Source of the DNA: an uncultured Roseobacter sp.
GTDB taxonomy: Bacteria; Pseudomonadota; Alphaproteobacteria; Rhodobacterales; Rhodobacteraceae
Assembly (NCBI RefSeq): GCF_947499265.1
Contig: NZ_CANMNK010000001.1
Span: 1-64,000 of the forward strand
Direction: 5' to 3'
DNA: 64,000 nucleotides
Position 1 is the first letter of the stretch. Each line of letters starts with the position of its first letter. Position numbers and translations under genes: made by a program. The notes beneath the pieces are model-generated. The model worked only from the letters and a program-made list of their open reading frames with translations. It did not search any database and was not told the origin of the DNA. This document shows, piece after piece, positions 1 through 9,545 of the stretch.

Positions 1-59
1 TCAACATGCGTCCACCCGTCCCAGAAACCATTTTAGAGAAAGCCCAAATTTGTGGCCCA

Positions 60-1175
60 GGATCAGGGGGCTAGACAGTTTGGATCAGAGTAGTTCCGGC
101 GGAACTGCTTGAGCGCTTCGCCCTCAGGGCAGATGTACTGATTGTTCTCAGCATCCCATTCGAAGTCGGCGCAGGACCATGTGCCGTCGGTACGGCCAGC
201 CTTGTCGATGAAGGGGATGTGCGGTGCGATGTTGCGCTTCACCAGCCAGTCCAGCATGGGACCAGAGCCGTAGGCGATGTCCGCGATCAGCCGTTCCGGG
301 TGCAAGCCGAACTTGGCTTTAACGCGGTTCAGCATGGTCTTGGTTGAACCCACCTCAGCCTACCGGATCGATCTGGTCGCCTCAACATCGACGATGACAC
401 CATGATCCGTGTCGATCAGATAATTTTCTGAATAGGCAAAGAACGCAGGGCCTTTGCGTGCTGCTGTCCATTGGCTGGCAGGATCGGAAAAGGACATGAA
501 CTTGGGCTGCACTTCGCTGGCGGTCCCAAAGGCGGTCTCATCCAGCGTGTCGAGATACTCGCGGACTGCGCGAGGGACAGCTTCCACATCAATGCGGGTG
601 GTGTCCCATTCTTCTTTGGGTGCTGAGAACTGTTTGTTGGCATCCGCCTCTATCAGGCTGGCATCAACGGCCATGCGCTGGCCACTGACAAGACCTTCCT
701 CAATACAGCGTACAACCGTCGCCTCAAACAGATGGCGCAACAGTTCGCTATCCCGGAAGCGGCCGTGCCGGTTCTTAGAAAAGGTAGAATGATCCGGGAT
801 GCGATCGTTCAGATCGAGGCGACAGAACCAGCGATACGCTAAGTTCAAATGCACCTCTTCGCACAGCCGGCGCTCGGATCGGATGCCAAAGCAATAGCCC
901 ATAAGAAGCATCCGGATCAGCAGCTCTGGGTCAATCGATGGGCGGCCAGTGTGGCTGTAGAAATCAGACAAATATGCGCGGATGCTACTCAGATCGACAA
1001 ACCGATCAATCGACCGCAGCAGATGATCTTGCGGGACATGATCGTCCAATGAGAACTCATAGAACAATGCCGCCTGTGCTTCCTGCCTTGGTCCCAACAT
1101 CGCCAATCCCTCCAACTCATTGGATGAATTGAAGCAGCTACTTAGGTCTCGATCAAGGATGAGTTTTTCAACAGA
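60..1175 (-). mobile_element. Remnant of an IS1182-family element
   Basis: The broken transposase is followed upstream (1141-1175) by a stretch that on the minus strand reads TGTTGAAAAACTCATCC, typical of the terminal region of IS1182-like elements. The other end is not found; the sequence left of about 80 does not match the transposase and may belong to another element. Boundaries are approximate. The rest of the gene-free stretch up to 1451 shows no convincing gene. Confidence 0.5.
63..1100 (-). pseudogene. IS1182-type transposase, broken
   Basis: This is an IS1182/IS5-like DDE transposase reading frame. The start is the ATG at 1100, preceded by GGAGGGA; the protein begins MLGPRQEAQ and carries the N-terminal transposase region followed by the segment with VDASLIEADANK. 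The frame meets an in-frame TAG at 360-362 (expected glutamine, CAG to TAG) and continues in the same frame as EVGSTKTML and onward to YSDPN, near position 85. After that the family resemblance stops, so the C-terminal catalytic part is missing. The gene is therefore damaged twice: one nonsense codon and a 3-prime truncation. Immobile unless helped by another copy. Confidence 0.85.
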
Positions 1176-1451
1176 ATACGCCGCGAGGTGCAGGATGACC
1201 AGTCCGCTTTGGGCTACGAGCAGCCTAATCCACCGCAGCAGCAGTAACGTTTTGCATGGAACTCTGAGCCCAAAGTCACTGATGCTGCGCATCTTACCAA
1301 TGTCCGTCCTTCAAGACTAACAGCGCGTTTTTTGTCTCGCTATTTACCGATCCGGCGATGATTGCTAATATGCGACTTAGCTGGTCGCGATCTACTGCTC
1401 GAAATTCGCTAGTAGTTCCGAAACGGCCTTCCCCTAAAATGGAGACTTGGC

Positions 1452-1916
1452 ATGCGCCAACCAAATCTGCCTGCTGGCGGCACCTGTCGCTGTTCCGCGA
1501 CCCAATTTGAAATCCTAGCCCCCCCTCTAATGACACTTGCTTGTCATTGTGTGGATTGCCAAAGGATGTGCGCCAGTACGTTTTCGCTGGGGGCGATGAT
1601 CCCGGCGGACGGCTTCAAGATTGTGAAAGGTACGCCGGTTGCAAGACCGTTACCCGGCTCGCCGCGGCATCATTTCTTTTGTCCTATCTGTATGACTTTG
1701 ATGTTTACCAAAGTCGAAGGGGCTGAGGCGCGGGTGAACGTGCGCGCGACGCTTTGTCGGGACAGTTCTTGGCTCACGCCCTTTATCGAGATTATGACCA
1801 AAGACAAGCTGCCTTGGGCTGTTACCCCTGCCATTCACAGCTATGATGCTTTCCCGTCACCAGCGGAATTCAAGAGACTTCTTGCTGAATTTGCAGGCTG
1901 GGTTGACCTCAGCTGA
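1452..1916 (+). CDS. GFA-family (Mss4-fold) zinc protein
   Basis: A 154-residue protein of the glutathione-dependent formaldehyde-activating enzyme (GFA) family. The zinc-binding cysteine pattern is visible: CRC near residue 12-14, CHCVDC near 31-36, and CPIC near 77-80. GFA proteins have a Mss4-like zinc fold; the best-studied member was proposed to bind S-hydroxymethylglutathione, but most members are of unknown role. The start is supported by GGAG seven bases upstream of the ATG. The gene stands alone between the IS remnant and a repeat-bearing spacer. Confidence 0.8.
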   Translation: MRQPNLPAGGTCRCSATQFEILAPPLMTLACHCVDCQRMCASTFSLGAMIPADGFKIVKGTPVARPLPGSPRHHFFCPICMTLMFTKVEGAEARVNVRATLCRDSSWLTPFIEIMTKDKLPWAVTPAIHSYDAFPSPAEFKRLLAEFAGWVDLS

Positions 1917-1974
1917 GACGACTTGCTGCTTGGCAATTCCCGAGCGCTTGTTGGACTGGTGGATAGGGCCATTT

Positions 1975-2060
1975 TTCGTCGGGACGCCTGGGCCGTCCTC
2001 TTCGGAGCAAGGGCGGCTCATCAACAAGATGCTGCGACGCCTCCGAGGTCGGCTTGGAGA
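1975..2060. repeat. Decayed intergenic repeat, copy A
   Basis: The spacer between the GFA gene and the serine hydrolase contains AGATGCTGCGACGCCTCCGA (from 2028), which matches blocks near 7300 and 21902, and just upstream a GGGCCGTCCTC block also shared with those copies. It is non-coding as far as can be seen. Confidence 0.55.
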
Positions 2061-2122
2061 CGTCCCTTGACAATTAATTGTAGGCCAGCGGAAACTCTAA
2101 AGATGGGCAGGGAGGGCCTTTT

Positions 2123-3265
2123 ATGTCAAAAAAAATAGATGGCATTCTGCAAAGCGCTGTTGATGCAGGGGACGTCCCATTTGTCGTTGCTATGGCCGCA
2201 AACGCTTCGTCGGTGGTGTATTCCGGGGCATTCGGGCCAGCATCACAGGGGCGCGTAGCGCAGGAAAACACAGTGTTCCGCATCTTCTCAATGACGAAAT
2301 CTGTTGGATCAGTTGCAGCAATGGTTCTGATCGATCGCGGTGCGCTTTCCATGGACACACCAGTTGCAGATATCCTGCCGGAGTGGAACGATCTCCGAGT
2401 TCTTGAGGGCTGGGATGGCAACACACCGATGCTTCGGACGCCAGAAGTAGCTGCCACCGTTCGGCATTTGGCCACTCACACAAGCGGTCTGGAATACGAG
2501 TTCTGGAACACCGATATGGCCAAGTTTCTCGAGGTGACAGAGGCCACGCCAATCTTATCTGGGCTAAAGGCCGGTTTGAAGTATCCGCTGATGACGGATC
2601 CCGGGACAAGATGGGGTTATGGACCAAGCATAGATTGGTTGGGGCAAATCGTAGAGAAAGTCGATGGTCGCCGGATTGATGCGTTCTGCCAAGCTGAGAT
2701 TTTCGATCCTCTTGGCATGTCCAGCACGGCTTTCGAATCTGATGGCATGGAGGATCGTCTGGCCGACGTCTCCATTCGTGACGAGAATGGTAGCTTCGGT
2801 CCGTTTGAAATTGCGCCGCCGGCAAAGCCCGAGGTCTATGGCATGGGCCACGCCTTGTATTCGACTGCACCCGATTATCTAACATTCCTCCGCATGGTCC
2901 TGAACAAAGGCGCATTGAACGGGAATCGTATTCTGTCTGAGGGGGCGGTTGCACAGATGACAGCCGATCAGATGCAGGGACTGACGTTCCAAGATATGGT
3001 AACGGCTGCGCCGCCCTTGACAGCAGATGTTGCCATGCCTGAAGGCACGACCCACAGCTTTGCATTTGTGCGCGCCGAAGCCGATGTGCCGCACGCGCGG
3101 CGGGCCGGGTCTCAAAGTTGGGCAGGCGTCTGCAACACCCATTATTGGATTGATTCAACTTCCGAGCTTGCTGCAGTTATTATGACCCAGTCTTTGCCAT
3201 TTGTGGAAGAACCTTACATGCGCACATACCGCGCTTATGAAGAAGGCCTGTATGCAATGGCGTAA
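2123..3265 (+). CDS. Beta-lactamase-fold serine hydrolase (class C/EstB-like)
   Basis: A 380-residue serine hydrolase of the beta-lactamase-related family (Pfam Beta-lactamase), which in environmental bacteria includes esterases such as EstB and D-aminopeptidases. The catalytic S-x-x-K is SMTK at residues 56-59; the second-motif tyrosine is in YGPS at 166-169; SWAGV near 335 may correspond to the third motif. No signal peptide is visible, so it is probably cytoplasmic and more likely an esterase or amidase than a beta-lactamase. GGGAGGG lies just upstream of the ATG. It has no same-strand partner, so the substrate cannot be inferred from context. Confidence 0.85.
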   Translation: MSKKIDGILQSAVDAGDVPFVVAMAANASSVVYSGAFGPASQGRVAQENTVFRIFSMTKSVGSVAAMVLIDRGALSMDTPVADILPEWNDLRVLEGWDGNTPMLRTPEVAATVRHLATHTSGLEYEFWNTDMAKFLEVTEATPILSGLKAGLKYPLMTDPGTRWGYGPSIDWLGQIVEKVDGRRIDAFCQAEIFDPLGMSSTAFESDGMEDRLADVSIRDENGSFGPFEIAPPAKPEVYGMGHALYSTAPDYLTFLRMVLNKGALNGNRILSEGAVAQMTADQMQGLTFQDMVTAAPPLTADVAMPEGTTHSFAFVRAEADVPHARRAGSQSWAGVCNTHYWIDSTSELAAVIMTQSLPFVEEPYMRTYRAYEEGLYAMA

Positions 3266-3408
3266 ACTCGTTCGTATTGTTGCTTCGCCAATCGAAAGGA
3301 CGTGAAGCGACCGGAAGCAAATCACAATTATTGGAACTCAGGGAACCCTTGGTCCGCTGTGGACTTCCAAGCCTCAGACGATTTGTGCCTGCAGCTAAAG
3401 TCCGTCTG

Positions 3409-3470
3409 ACGGGCGGCACCGCGGCATCACTGGTCGTTGACGGAAGGCAGCTAAGGGTCGTCCTCGCCTG
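3409..3470. repeat. Decayed intergenic repeat, copy B
   Basis: Within the gene-free 3266-3652 stretch, ACCGCGGCATCACTGG followed by a GACGGAAGGCAGCTAAGGG block resembles the copy near 7225-7270 and, more weakly, the one near 21830. Nothing else recognisable is seen in this spacer. Confidence 0.4.
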
Positions 3471-3652
3471 AGCAACACTGAGCTGCAAATCTGATGATGC
3501 GCTTGCCCTCAGGTCGACATGAAGCCCAAATTTGACCGATGCTGTGGTGGCCATGAAGGGCATCCTTGTCGCGCCCATATCCTGCGACACAAAGAACGAC
3601 GGAAATATCCTTCGCGCCCGTTAAACTCTTAACCAAGCACCCGGAGGGTATC

Positions 3653-4414
3653 ATGAAGACACTAGGCACCACGCTCGCTCTGACGCTGTTTACCGCCGGT
3701 GCGGTTCAAGCGCATGTGACTATCACAGTGGATGGGGATCAGCGCTGTATCACATCCGATGGCGTACCCGATCACGAAACCGGTCCATGGCGGGCCGGTG
3801 CCACAGTGGAAGAGCAGCACCATAGGTTCTGCATAGATGCTACGCCCGAACTCACGGACACCATCACCCGTGACGCTCGGATCTCGGGTATAACCCTGAC
3901 CGGGATTCCATTGCGTCCGGGCACCGCGGAATACTATGACCCGACGTCCGAACGCGGGTATTCGCGCGATCCGTCTTCGGGATGGAATGTCGAGGGTATG
4001 GGCGGACTCATCATGGATGCACAGAACGCGCATGTGGACGGTCAGGGCATGTACCACTATCACGGCATTCCCTCCGTAGTGACAGGCGAACTCGACAGCA
4101 CGCTGTTTGGTTATGCGGCGGACGGGTTTGAAATCCACTACGTGGGCGACGAAGCGCAATCGTCATGGCAGTTGAAGAGTGGGGAGCGAGCCTCCGGTCC
4201 AGGTGGCGTACATGACGGCACCTACGTGCAGGATTACGAATTCGTTGCGGGCTCCGGAACTTTGGATGAATGTAATGGGGCAATGCTCGACGGGCAGTAT
4301 GTGTATTTCGCCACCGATACCTACCCGTTCTTTCCGCGCTGTTTCAAAGGCACGGTGTCGAGCGACTTCATCGGTGGGCGTGGCGGTCGTCCCGCGTCGG
4401 ATGGCGACGGCTGA
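3653..4414 (+). CDS. YHYH domain secreted protein
   Basis: A 253-residue protein with a clear Sec signal peptide (MKT, a hydrophobic core, then VQA before the mature part). The YHYH signature occurs as MYHYHG around residue 131, and nearby segments (GYAADGFEI and GGVHDGTYVQDYEF) are typical of the YHYH domain family (Pfam YHYH), whose function is unknown; several members sit beside metal or redox genes. The start is chosen at 3653 because GGAGGG lies directly upstream and the signal peptide begins there. The product is likely periplasmic. The IS1111-type element begins about 35 bases after its stop. Confidence 0.8.
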   Translation: MKTLGTTLALTLFTAGAVQAHVTITVDGDQRCITSDGVPDHETGPWRAGATVEEQHHRFCIDATPELTDTITRDARISGITLTGIPLRPGTAEYYDPTSERGYSRDPSSGWNVEGMGGLIMDAQNAHVDGQGMYHYHGIPSVVTGELDSTLFGYAADGFEIHYVGDEAQSSWQLKSGERASGPGGVHDGTYVQDYEFVAGSGTLDECNGAMLDGQYVYFATDTYPFFPRCFKGTVSSDFIGGRGGRPASDGDG

Positions 4415-4449
4415 TCCGGAGCAACCCGAAATTCAAAAAGCTGATGGGT

Positions 4450-5788
4450 TGGATGGCTCCTGCTCAAACCGGCGTCGCAATGCGCCAACTGCGGATGTCC
4501 ATATCTGCTTTTGATAGGAGCCACCCCATGCAAGTTACCACAATCGGCCTTGATCTGGCCAAGAACGGTTTTCAAGTTCACGGAATTACAGAAGACGAAG
4601 AGGTTGCCTTCAACCGGCCTTTGAGCCGCGGGCAGTTATTGCCGTTTTTCTCCAAGATCAAACCTTGCTTGATCAGTATGGAGACCTGCAGCAGTGCGCA
4701 CCACTGGGCGCGGGAACTGACAGCGTTGGGTCATGAAGTCCGGCTAATTCCACCGATGTATGTCAAACCATACTTCAAACGCGGCAAGTCAGATGCCATC
4801 GATGAGGCGGCGATCTGCGAAGCGGTGATGCGTCCGACAATGCGCTTTGTCGCGATCAAGACAGTTGAACAGCAGGCACTCCTGTCGCTGTATCGCGCAC
4901 GGGATCTTCTTGTCCGACAACGCACGCAGCTGATCAACAGCTTGCGTGGCATGGTCGCAGAGTTTGGCGTCTACATTGCCAGAGGCCTTGCCCGTGTCAT
5001 CGATTTTGCTGAGAACATACTGACTGGCGAAGTTTTGGATCTGCCTGATGTCGCGCACGAGGTGATCCATAATCTCTCTGAGCATCTGATGGCATTGCAT
5101 GCACGGATTCGTTGGTACGAAGACCGCTTAAAGCAAGTAGCCAAGGAAGACGCGCGGGTGGGGTTGTTGCGTACTATCCCAGGCGTCGGGGCTGTTACCG
5201 CGTCCGCGATCATCGCCGGCATTGGTGACGGACACCAATTCCGCAATGGCCGTGAGTTTGCAGCTTGGCTGGGTCTGACGCCTTCGAACAAGTCCAGTGG
5301 CGGTAAAGAGAAACTTGGACGGATCACCAAGATGGGCGATCAATACCTACGATCATTGCTCGTCGTCGGCATGACGCATCTGGTCCGACAGACCCGATCC
5401 CACCCAGAACGCGCAAGCAAATGGCTGACATCGTTGCTGGAACACAAACCTGCTCGCGTTGCCACAGTTGCTATGGCCAACAAAACCACCCGGATCGTTT
5501 GGGCAGTTTTGACCCGCAACGAGCCGTACACGCTTCGCACAGCCTGAAAAGGAATCGCCATAAAGAGTTAGCAAGACCCGCGAGATGATGGTGCATAAGT
5601 CTGCCGCCAATGCCAAGACACTCCGCCGAATGGCGCGGGCATGATAGCCCGCAAAGCTGATAGGAACTTGGTTTGCGGAACCCATCAGGGCCAGCGCTCA
5701 AAACCGCGCAAAACAGGCCGGACACATGACCGCTTCTGACAAATGCACAAATCAGTTCAAAAATGTCTCGCTATGCAGGAGCCATCCA
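4450..5788 (+). mobile_element. Complete IS1111/IS110-type insertion sequence
   Basis: A transposase gene flanked by perfect 14-base inverted repeats: TGGATGGCTCCTGC at 4450-4463 and its reverse complement at 5775-5788. IS1111-subgroup elements of the IS110 family carry sub-terminal inverted repeats of this size and make no target duplication, so the true ends may lie a few bases outside. The non-coding part after the transposase (5548-5774) is about 230 bases, which is where the guide (bridge) RNA of IS1111-type elements would be expected. Confidence 0.85.
4528..5547 (+). CDS. IS110-family (IS1111 group) DEDD transposase
   Basis: A 339-residue transposase. The N-terminal RuvC-like DEDD domain shows GLDLAKN (first Asp), SMETCSSAHHWA (Glu) and KSDAIDEAAICEA (the two further Asp). 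The C-terminal Transposase_20 domain shows TIPGVGAVTASAIIAGIGD and AAWLGLTPSNKSSGGKEKLG, with the conserved serine region of IS110 recombinases. The ATG at 4528 is preceded by AGGAG and begins the family-typical MQVTTIGLDLAK; the longer upstream frame is not needed. It appears full length and uninterrupted, so the element may be active. Confidence 0.93.
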   Translation: MQVTTIGLDLAKNGFQVHGITEDEEVAFNRPLSRGQLLPFFSKIKPCLISMETCSSAHHWARELTALGHEVRLIPPMYVKPYFKRGKSDAIDEAAICEAVMRPTMRFVAIKTVEQQALLSLYRARDLLVRQRTQLINSLRGMVAEFGVYIARGLARVIDFAENILTGEVLDLPDVAHEVIHNLSEHLMALHARIRWYEDRLKQVAKEDARVGLLRTIPGVGAVTASAIIAGIGDGHQFRNGREFAAWLGLTPSNKSSGGKEKLGRITKMGDQYLRSLLVVGMTHLVRQTRSHPERASKWLTSLLEHKPARVATVAMANKTTRIVWAVLTRNEPYTLRTA

Positions 5789-5931
5789 CACAGGCTATTC
5801 ATCGATTGAACTCGAATGGCAGCCCCGTCCCCGGGCAGCGGCCGTTAAAACCGGAAGCATTAAAGGCAAGTTTGTCGGTACTGCCGCCGTCCGAAACAGC
5901 TGAATCGAGCGCCTGCTGCGAACGGGAGGTT

Positions 5932-5990
5932 CGGCGGGCCGCATCGCAGCATCTTGACAGGTCGGTGAAAGGCAGGTCTGGGCCGGGCAT
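5932..5990. repeat. Decayed intergenic repeat, copy C
   Basis: Reads CGGGCCGCATCGCAGCATCT then TGACAGGTCGGTGAAAGGCAG and TCTGGGCCG. It closely matches the copy at 21818-21875. The surrounding 5789-6076 stretch has no convincing gene. Confidence 0.65.
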
Positions 5991-6076
5991 TCAAGAAAAG
6001 CACAGCATTGACGATTTGTGAGCGAGCCGAGCTACTATAGAGACAGCAAAAAAGTGGAAGGGACAGATTGCCGTTA

Positions 6077-6973
6077 CTAAGTGATCACATGTGAAACCGC
6101 ATCTTCTCCGAGCAAGTTCACCCTCACATGACTACGATGAATGAACAGTTCCCCCCAGTTGTTCAAGTTCCTTTTCTTATTGAATAACTTGCCCGACAAA
6201 TCGCCTCGTGTGCGCCTTTGTGCAACACCTGAAGAAACCACTTCTGTACAGAAACCATGATGATAGATCCTGTTTCGGTGAATGTCGCCAGATACAAAGA
6301 TGGGACGAGGACAGTTGCCGAAGCGTACCTTAAACTGATCATAGAAAGCACTGTAGTGGGAAATGCTTTCCCCCAAATCTGGATTGGCGTTTAAGGTTGA
6401 GCCACAGCATACTAGAGTAGTGTGGAACTCGTCGCCCAAAGCTCTATCAAGCTGGCCCCAGAGCCACGCCGTCTGTTTCGGCCCTAAAAGCTCAGCATTT
6501 GGATTCTGTTGCAGAGGCTCTCGGTAGAACCGGCCATCAAGGACAATCACTAGCGTCCCATCTAGGTCAGCCGCGCAATATATTTCATCGGCATCATCGT
6601 CTACCAAATTCCACTCCGGCTTTACCGTCCTGCCGATGTGACTTAGGAACAAACGTCGAGCCTCCTCACGGTGCTTCAGCCCATCATCTGATCCGCCCAT
6701 CGAATTGTCAGGACCCAGATCGTGATCATCCCATGTAGCGAGGTAGTTTAGATTGTTTAGGGCCGTCCTGAAATTTTGTACAGACAGTTGCTTGCGATAG
6801 CGTTGGTCGAGATCCAAATTGTCCCACTTCTTACTGTGCGCATAGACATTGTCACCTAAGAGAAGAAGCAGATCGGGAGCAGCAAGATCAATACTCTTCC
6901 AAGCAGGTTGGGTTTTTCTTCTTTGGTATTTTGCGCATGATGCAAACGCGATATGAGCCAATATAGCTTCCAT
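6077..6973 (-). CDS. PhoD-like metallophosphatase, cytoplasmic
   Basis: A 298-residue PhoD-type metallophosphoesterase. Metal-binding motifs are visible in order: FASCA near residue 10, LLLLGDNVYA near 40, TWDDHDLG near 80 and FVSGDIHRN near 230. Compared with classical PhoD it lacks the N-terminal domain and any Tat or Sec signal, so it is probably cytoplasmic; the native substrate may be a phosphodiester or another phosphate ester. AGGAGA lies upstream of the ATG. Base composition is more AT-rich than the genes on either side, which suggests a separate origin. Confidence 0.82.
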   Translation of the reverse strand: MEAILAHIAFASCAKYQRRKTQPAWKSIDLAAPDLLLLLGDNVYAHSKKWDNLDLDQRYRKQLSVQNFRTALNNLNYLATWDDHDLGPDNSMGGSDDGLKHREEARRLFLSHIGRTVKPEWNLVDDDADEIYCAADLDGTLVIVLDGRFYREPLQQNPNAELLGPKQTAWLWGQLDRALGDEFHTTLVCCGSTLNANPDLGESISHYSAFYDQFKVRFGNCPRPIFVSGDIHRNRIYHHGFCTEVVSSGVAQRRTRGDLSGKLFNKKRNLNNWGELFIHRSHVRVNLLGEDAVSHVIT

Positions 6974-7503
6974 TCGATTCTCCTAAATTCACAAAGTATG
7001 ATCCCAGGACATTAAATGAAATGTGGGGCGATCACTATCGCGGTTGTGTAGTGGTTGGATCAATCAGCTACCGTCACTAATCCTGTGATCGAAATTCTCC
7101 AGGCAACACATGGCAGCTGCTGGAGATGTGGCAATGCAGCATCGGACACGTCAATAAATAGCTGCTATTGACCGGGAAAGGATGGGTGGCCACTCCTCGT
7201 TAATGCCCGCTTAATGGAAGCTGCACCGCGGCATGAACCTACTGGGTGAATGACCGGTAAGGGCCGTCCTTGATGTGCCCTGGGTGCCACGCGAATGCAG
7301 ATGCTGCGCCGTCTCCGAGGTTGGCAGGGGGGCCAGACCAGACCCAACCACGATCGCTCGTGATCCATGTTGGATGGTTCTAGAGACGCGGCTGGACGCT
7401 TGACCAAGGTCCGAGGCGTCGATGGACGGGACTATGAACTCTCCGGGCCGCGAGGCACGTGGGACCCTTGGCGAAGAAGACGGCACCGCAGGATAGCCAA
7501 GTT
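6974..7503. repeat. Gene-free spacer with intergenic repeat, copy D
   Basis: No gene is supported in these 530 bases. The part 7220-7330 carries two repeat blocks: CCGCGGCATGAACC, then GACCGGTAAGGGCCGTCC, and about 30 bases later GCAGATGCTGCGCCGTCTCC. The same order and spacing of blocks occur at 21818-21930, so this is probably a full-length but decayed copy. Confidence 0.55.
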
Positions 7504-8493
7504 TCATTCCCCGGCAGCGTCGCGCCAGGTCGCTTCCTCGCTTAACAATCCCGTCGAATTGAAGACCGTGATGGTGTTGCCGTTTGCATCGAGTGCGATG
7601 AGCCCACCTTCGCCCGCAATGCCTCCGAGCGTCTCGAAAACCGCACCGCGCGCGGCCTCCTCGACTGATTGTCCACCCCACCGCATCCGCGCGGCAACCT
7701 CGTGCGCCAGAGCGGTCTTGAGGAAGCTTTCACCGTGGCCGGTGGAGGCGACGGCGACAAGGCCGTTTTCCGCATAGAGGCCCGCGCCGGGAACCGGTGT
7801 GTCGCCGATGCGGCCAGCCATCTTGTCCTCGAAACCTCCGGTAGACCCCGCCGCCGCGAGATCGCCGCATCGGTCCAGGGCCACGGCTCCGACGGTGCCC
7901 TTCTGTTCGAAATCGGCTTTCGGCGCGACGGACGGGAAGTAGTCGGGGTCGACCGTTTCCACGCCGAGCACGGCGAGCGTGTCGTCGGCGCTAGTCCCGA
8001 ACAACAGAACGTGGGGCGTCCAGCTCATAACGAGCTTCGCCCCGCGAATGGGGTTCTTCATTCGTCGGACGCCCGCAACCGCGCCCACGTCAAGGTCGCG
8101 GCCGTCCATGATGGCGGCGTCGAGTTCGACGAACCCTTCCCGGTTCACGATCGCGCCGCGGCCAGCGTTGAAGATCCCCGCATCTTCCATGAGGACAACC
8201 GCTTCCTCGACAACCGAAAGGGCGGGCGCGCCTCGGCGCAGCCAGTCTCCGGCGCTTTGCGTGATCTCGCGGAGAAGACGGGTCCTGTTCGGGTCGTCGT
8301 CCGTACCCCAATAGGCACCGGCGTGGACAATGAGGGCGAAACGCTCGCCGTCGTCGCATGCGAGCTTCGGATTCGCCATCCGAGCCTCCATCCATGCCAT
8401 GTCGGCACGCGCAGATTGAGAAAGCGACGGAAACACCACGCAACAGAGAAAGCCGAACAGAACGACTGGACTGAGTCCTTTGTTTAGGGTCAT
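7504..8493 (-). CDS. Isoaspartyl peptidase / plant-type L-asparaginase, secreted
   Basis: A 329-residue Ntn-hydrolase of the isoaspartyl aminopeptidase/asparaginase family (Asparaginase_2). These enzymes self-cleave to expose an N-terminal threonine; here it is T200 in KGTVGAVALD, with the following STGGFEDKMAGRIGDTPVPG matching the substrate-binding region. FNAGRGA near residue 110 is also typical. The start at 8493 gives a Sec signal peptide (MTLNKGLSP, hydrophobic core, SARA), so the enzyme is likely periplasmic; a longer frame from 8547 would bury it. It probably clears isoaspartyl dipeptides or asparagine. Confidence 0.85.
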   Translation of the reverse strand: MTLNKGLSPVVLFGFLCCVVFPSLSQSARADMAWMEARMANPKLACDDGERFALIVHAGAYWGTDDDPNRTRLLREITQSAGDWLRRGAPALSVVEEAVVLMEDAGIFNAGRGAIVNREGFVELDAAIMDGRDLDVGAVAGVRRMKNPIRGAKLVMSWTPHVLLFGTSADDTLAVLGVETVDPDYFPSVAPKADFEQKGTVGAVALDRCGDLAAAGSTGGFEDKMAGRIGDTPVPGAGLYAENGLVAVASTGHGESFLKTALAHEVAARMRWGGQSVEEAARGAVFETLGGIAGEGGLIALDANGNTITVFNSTGLLSEEATWRDAAGE

Positions 8494-8993
8494 AGTAATG
8501 GAGTATCCTCGCTCCGGTCCGAGATCATCGGTGTGTACTATGTTCATCCTATGAGCGGTTATCCTTCGATCGGGAGACCTATTTTAGTGGGCAAGCCTAT
8601 CCGGATCGCAAAGAACTGGCGACGAGGATGGAACCCTTTCGGAAGGCTCGCAAAGCAACCATCCCGTCTGGTCTATACATGCAAAAGTCGAATTGATTCC
8701 AGCGGGCCTTCGCCGCGCGATGCATCAAGGTAGTGTTTGGCGGATCAATCCACCCTTCTAGGGGCTGTTTGCAAAGGTCACAAAATCCCGCGTTTGTTGG
8801 TTCAAGTGGCTGCGGATATTGCACGCGCGGCGAATGTCCGGTAAGCGGGCTGCAACCGCAGAAACTTATGCCGTCGTCGAGTGACCGGTTCCGGCCGAGT
8901 TTGATTTAAGGATCTAAAGTATGTTGGGTTTGGGACCTTCGTGTCAGCACCGATACACCGTTGATCAAGGTTAAAATAGTTTTACGCTTCAGT
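8494..8993. repeat. Gene-free spacer with a short repeat, copy E
   Basis: No gene is recognisable here. Around 8831-8858 the sequence GAATGTCCGGTAAGCGGG then CTGCAACCGCAG matches AAATGTCCGGTAACCGGA and GTGCAAACGCAG near 15242, and GACCGGTTCCGGCC follows. It looks like another decayed copy of the dispersed repeat. Confidence 0.45.
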
Positions 8994-9482
8994 TTACGCT
9001 TCGTCTCCCGTATCTTTTATGTTTTTCATAATGAAATTCGCTTCGCGCAGTTTGCCCAACAGAGTAAGCTGTAGGTCCAGCTACGCCATGTGGCCTTCTT
9101 CATCCAAAACAGCGCTCTCGAATACGGTGCGCGTTCCGATATCGCCGTCTTCCATCGCCTGGCGAGCTGCTTCTGAATAGAACGCAATCGCGTCCTTTTC
9201 GTCGGCAAGGTCCGCTGTGAACATCGCTTCAAGCGTCTCTGCAAGGACTGGTGTTTTTTCGGGCGTGAGGTCGGGTTTGCCGCCTAGGAACAGAATGCGA
9301 TCGATAAAGCCGCTTGCATGGCCCAGCTCTTCGTTCATTTCTTCGCGCATTTTTACTGCGAGAAGGTCAAGGCCCCAGTCGTCCAGCACGTGAGAATGCA
9401 GCAGATATTGGTTGGCGGCAGTCAATTCCATCGCGAGTGCGCGCTGCAGATTTTCGAGGCTGGATTGTGTATTCTTGGTCAT
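8994..9482 (-). pseudogene. Bacterioferritin with in-frame amber stop
   Basis: A bacterioferritin-like four-helix ferritin. The frame starts MTKNTQSSLENLQ, shows the ferroxidase ligands (E in MELTAANQY, E and H in EELGH, E in EKDAIAFY, E and H in EEGH), then hits TAG at 9081-9083. Reading on in the same frame gives LDLQLTLLGKLREANFI and a natural end 29 codons later (162 codons in all, the normal length), so one tryptophan codon (TGG to TAG) was lost. The truncated product would lack most of the last helix. The heme-ligand methionine of classical Bfr (E-M-x-H) is leucine here, so it may never have bound heme. Confidence 0.85.
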
Positions 9483-9545
9483 TGAAGTTCGTCCGATAGT
9501 TTTGAAGGTCTGATGATCTGGCAGGGTGATTTCTGTGCGTCGTAT

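Noticed and set aside
5743..6021. A 92-residue plus-strand open frame next to the IS1111 element
   Set aside because: It runs through the inverted repeat and the dispersed intergenic repeat and has no recognisable protein features.
360..9083. Amber codons read through by a suppressor tRNA
   Set aside because: TAA and TGA also interrupt genes in the same region, so an amber suppressor alone cannot explain the pattern; gene decay is simpler.
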